Of a stretch of DNA of 64,000 bases, positions 60,401 through 64,000 are shown piece by piece. The position numbers were made by a program, and so were the translations under genes. Source of the stretch: Marsupella aquatica (Eukaryota > Marchantiophyta); assembly GCA_973895155.1 (NCBI GenBank), contig OZ316897.1:22630001-22694000 (forward strand), in the 5' to 3' direction. Below the pieces are notes generated by a model. It made no database searches. It worked only from the letters and a program-made list of their open reading frames with translations, and was not told the DNA's origin. How positions within the stretch are numbered: the first letter of the stretch is position 1; the number at the start of each line of letters is the position of its first letter.

Positions 60401-62241
60401 ACTTTCTTGTGCATTCAAGTCTTGCAAGATGGAATGTGGAGAGATATAAAATATATTGCAGTTTCTTGCAAAAGTCAAAGAAAGGGAATGACTGGATAGA
60501 GTGATAGATTTATCTCACTTTCTTTAGTTCCTGCCTTAGTTGCTGAAGCGCAAGAATGCAAGTCAGATTGAATGCAAGGAGCAATAAGATTATTGCACTT
60601 TCTTGGAGAAATCCAAAAATGCAACTAATATGAAATGTGAAGAAAGATCCCTCCCTGCACCTACCAGGGGCTACCACTAAATACTGACAAACACCCAGGT
60701 ACACCACACGGTGTGGCCACCACCACCATGGCGGCACTGCTACAATCTTGAAGCTTAATTTCCTAATTATAAGCTAAAACATGTGGCTTCAAAATGTTTC
60801 CCTTGTGACTGTGAAGAAAGGGAAAGATGTGAGAGTTCCTTCCTTGGCCTGAGGAAGGAGGAATGGGGAAAATGTGGGGATCCCTTCCTCCTTGGTAAGA
60901 GGAAAGGAGGAAAATGTGGGAGCCCCACAAAGTGTGAAAGGGGGAAATTAATGAGTTACGTGTGGGAACTCCACAAATGATGAAAGAGGGAAACGGAACA
61001 CAAATGTGTGAAACCCTTCCTTTCTTGAAGCCATTCCAGCAGCATTACTACTAGGCCGCCTAGTTTTACCATTTTACAGGAACTAAAATTCCTAGGGATA
61101 ATACTGTTTTATTTAGACCTGAAATCAACCAGGGGACCTCAGTTTTGCACGGGGCTTGTCTAGGGCTTCAAAATGAATCTAAACAGACCATGTTTGGAGT
61201 TGCACTAGCAGAGAAAAGATAATTCTCAATTTTAACATTTTCTATATATTGTAGTCATTTTTCCCGTTTTGCACCTTATTTGAAACCTCAGGCCCACCAG
61301 GATGACCACACCTATGCCTCCAATTGCTGGCCCCCCCCTCAGTGGCTCCAATGCCACCCTGGGACCAAATTCCTCTCTTGAGCAACTATGGTTCCCGGTT
61401 GCGGCATTGACTTATTAGAGCAAAGACATTTTTTTATATAAAAATCTAACCACTTTCAACACACCCATCTTTCAGTTCATATACACAATTATAATTCTGT
61501 ACTAAGTTACTACCTGGTTATGGCTCTATAAGTATAGAGCCATAACTTTCTACCTTGCACACATCCAAGATTGAGATTGGAATTCTCAAAACAAAAGATT
61601 TAATATGGCTCTATAATGGCCAACTTCATGAGTGCAAAAGTGGAGTTTTTGTGACAGATCAATCTGGAGAGAAAAAGGAGAGACGAGGGTCTCTATTCAG
61701 ACTTCATATCCATATATTCTAAGGCTGGCACTGAGCACTAACCATGGTTATTTTTGCTCAAATTTGGAAGGGAACTCAGGTTTGCGAGCGACTGCATCGT
61801 TGGGGTCAAATTATGGTCTTTAATGAATTTGTCTTACCATGAAATTTCTAAATGTGAAAAACTATGGCCATGTGACTGTGCACTCCTTTGATAAACTATT
61901 GTTGTGAAGCAACTATTTGGCTCCCAAACAGACTTGTTACAAGATTTGCATTACTTAGGAAGAAATTGGACAGAACGTACTGGGGAAAAACAAGAAAGGT
62001 GGTTTGACATTATGTTTTAGGCGTTCACAATAATTGTTATCAGGCTGGTTGAGACTGATGGTTTGAGGGCCTCTAGAGAAATTCCTATTTGGTACCCTTC
62101 TAAGTAACTATGGGGTTTCCTCCAGACCATTAACAGGAGTTTAGTATACTGCTGAATAGCCTGTCTCTTCTTCCTTTGCCTTAGTGGCTGAGTTTTGGCT
62201 CTTTGGTCTCCTTGCAATTTTTCTTTTCATTCATCCCTTGT
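57462..62241. other. AT-rich spacer with dispersed repeats
   Basis: No gene recognised. Short segments such as GTGGCAATTTGTAGCTCAC and CTCCTTCACAAAAGTGAA recur between 57230 and 59060. Purine-rich near-repeats (GGAAAATGTGGG) occur at about 60860-60950. Confidence 0.35.
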
Positions 62242-62249
62242 ATTAGAGT

Positions 62250-62534
62250 CTTGGGAGGTTGACTATCAAAAATCTTAGGAACCATGTGCGATCCAAAATA
62301 TGTATTTTTGGTAAAAATTAAGCAAATTTTTTAAAAATGTAGGAGGCAAAATAAGGTATTATAAACTCATGTTTATAGAATATTCTTTAATATCTACCTT
62401 TTATAAAGTAAAATAGGTTATTAACATTGAAATGGAGAATATTCTTAGAATATTTTCTTTATAAATCATGTCTATTTATATTAGACTAGGATCGCACATG
62501 GTACCCCAAAATATACATTTAGTTAACCCCCCAG
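62250..62534. mobile_element. hAT-like MITE, copy 2 (285 bp)
   Basis: The ends are CTTGGGAGGTTGACTA and, inverted, CTGGGGGGTTAACTA, with a perfect 8-bp target duplication ATTAGAGT at 62242-62249 and 62535-62542. The interior closely matches copy 1 (20372-20657) in the same orientation, with about 10% difference by eye. The AT-rich core has repeated GAATATTCTTAGAATATTTT motifs. Confidence 0.9.
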
Positions 62535-62542
62535 ATTAGAGT

Positions 62543-63173
62543 TTGATCTCAGGACAAAGAATACAAAAACACTTTTGGGGGCAAAAGGTCAGGCATTGTA
62601 AAGTCTCCCTAAAAAATGGGAATTCTGCAAAACTCACTCTGAGATGCACTTCTCCCACCACAACCTAGGCAGTAACACGAGCAAGATTGTGAGGCACACA
62701 TGCAGCCCTCCCCCGCGCAGACCAAGCAGAACCAAAGATGATTTACAGTAGATGTCTTGTGTCTTCCGAGCAGCAAAAACAAGTTTTGCCTACTCTGCGA
62801 GGAGACTAAATTGCGTTTCACCTAGTCACAGTTTTAGATAGGGTATAGGGTTTTATTATGGGTCTTGTGATTGCATTGTCTTCCAGATTAGGCATTTTTT
62901 TTTCTTAGGCAGAATGTTAGAGTATGGGGTCTCAAACCTTCAAAGTTGATGGACCTTAAAACTCCAATTTAGATAAAACTTGGTAGTTAAGGTTACAGAA
63001 AGAAAAAGTTATGGACAACCAAGTTACCATGACCATAAGTCACTCTAGAGGCTAGTAAGAAGAAAAAGAAAAAGGAAAATCAAGTAACCTTGTGAAAAAG
63101 TTATGGCCATATGCTTACTACCGAAAACCAAGGTCTGCAACTTTGAAGCTTTGCAAGTATCTACACTACTTTG
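62543..63173. other. Spacer, no gene seen
   Basis: No recognised feature. Confidence 0.4.
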
Positions 63174-63379
63174 TCCACAATTGGCACTCATAAATCTTTC
63201 ATGTAGGAACGTTCAACATGCACTTAGAAAAAGTGCACTGAAAAGTGCATTGAAAAGTGCATCTACTCATAGAAATTCCACAATTGGCACTCATAAATCT
63301 TTCATGTAGGAACGTTCAACATGCACTTAGAGAAAGTGCACTAAAAAGTGCATTGAAAAGTGCATCTACTCATCGAAAT
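63174..63379. repeat. 103-bp tandem duplication
   Basis: 63174-63276 and 63277-63379 are nearly identical. Each starts TCCACAATTGGCACTCATAA and contains a micro-array of AAAAGTGCA(C/T)TG units. Confidence 0.95.
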
Positions 63380-63743
63380 GCAATAAATTGTTTTGTGGGG
63401 AAAAGCGATTTGCAAGGAATGCACTTATGCACAGTCCCGCTGACGTACTGCACTTGTGAGCTGATCCGACAATCACGGGAAGTTTCAAGCTCGAGATTGG
63501 CTGTTGATCCGTTCTCATCCCTCAACCTATAACACAGCCTGGTCGATAGTCATCTCCAAAGCACGACCCGCGTCCCGAAAATAGTGATAAACTTACTCTC
63601 AGCTTTGGTTTAGATCCAATTGAAATCGGATCCCAGCATTCCGTGAAGAGATCCAAGCATTCTGTGAAGAGATGCGATGAAATTCATCTCCCCTCATGAA
63701 CAGCTCCTGGCTATGAAGCGTACTAGAGTGAAGGCAAGTTAGA

Positions 63744-63801
63744 AACTTGAAGGCTGCAGCTGTTCAGTCTGTAAGAACTTGAAGGCTGCAGCTGTTCAGT
63801 C
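63744..63801. repeat. Short tandem duplication, period 32 bp
   Basis: AACTTGAAGGCTGCAGCTGT plus TCAGTC occurs at 63744-63769 and 63776-63801. A similar short duplication (CATTC-GTGAAGAGAT) lies at about 63638 and 63659. Confidence 0.9.
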
Positions 63802-64000
63802 CCAGGGTCTTACAGAATTAAGGTGCAACGAAGCTGTTTTTAGATGAATAGAAATTCCTTGATGTTCGGCCCATGAAAAAGTTCATGCTTATATACATAT
63901 GCTGGCCTGACCAGAAACCACCATTCACCAGATATATATCTGGAGCCGAGTTTTGTGACTACCAGACTATATATATGAAACACGCCTATTAATTGCCAGA

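Noticed and set aside
1-64000. CRISPR arrays, bacterial operons, rRNA genes
   Set aside because: The tandem repeats lack regularly spaced unique spacers, and the genes are typical plant nuclear genes. No rRNA segment was recognised.

Overview
The window looks like nuclear DNA from a land plant. It carries a family GT34 glycosyltransferase, two secreted dirigent-domain proteins and a DAD1-type class 3 lipase with a GT-AG intron. It also holds Ty1-copia debris, including an element primed by the plant-typical initiator-Met tRNA site. The genes are few (four confident ones in 64 kb), mostly single-exon, and separated by long repeat-bearing spacers. Together with the diverged dirigent and lipase sequences this suggests a bryophyte, perhaps a liverwort, but that is an inference that needs a database search.

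Layout. 1-9.9 kb: a decayed copia gag remnant, then gene-poor spacer with small tandem duplications. 9.95-11.16 kb (+): an intact intronless GT34 gene (xyloglucan xylosyl- or galactomannan galactosyltransferase type). 11.2-14.7 kb: spacer with a triplicated segment and a purine-rich minisatellite. 14.76-22.06 kb: a minus-strand copia element with both LTRs and a 5-bp target duplication. It lacks reverse transcriptase and is itself invaded by a GC-rich insertion (possible solo LTR) and by a PIF/Harbinger-like element that carries a nested hAT-like MITE. 22.4-23.5 kb: ankyrin-repeat gene debris. 23.5-39 kb: no confident gene, but AT-rich spacer with degenerate tandem arrays. 39.0 and 46.3 kb (+): two related dirigent genes, separated by tandem arrays, a SINE-like unit and a 34-bp minisatellite; the second is preceded by about 160-bp promoter repeats. 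49.1-52.1 kb (-): a two-exon lipase with a long Ser-rich insertion and a C-terminal tail. 52-64 kb: spacer, a second copy of the hAT-like MITE, and short tandem duplications.

The GT34 enzyme (Golgi hemicellulose side chains) and the dirigent proteins (apoplastic phenolic coupling) both act on the cell wall or specialised metabolism, and the lipase is of an oxylipin-associated family. Nothing in the sequence ties them into one cluster. I found no evidence of a new multi-gene system. The best novel material is the nested transposon stack, the two-copy MITE family, the repeated dirigent promoter and the unusual lipase architecture.
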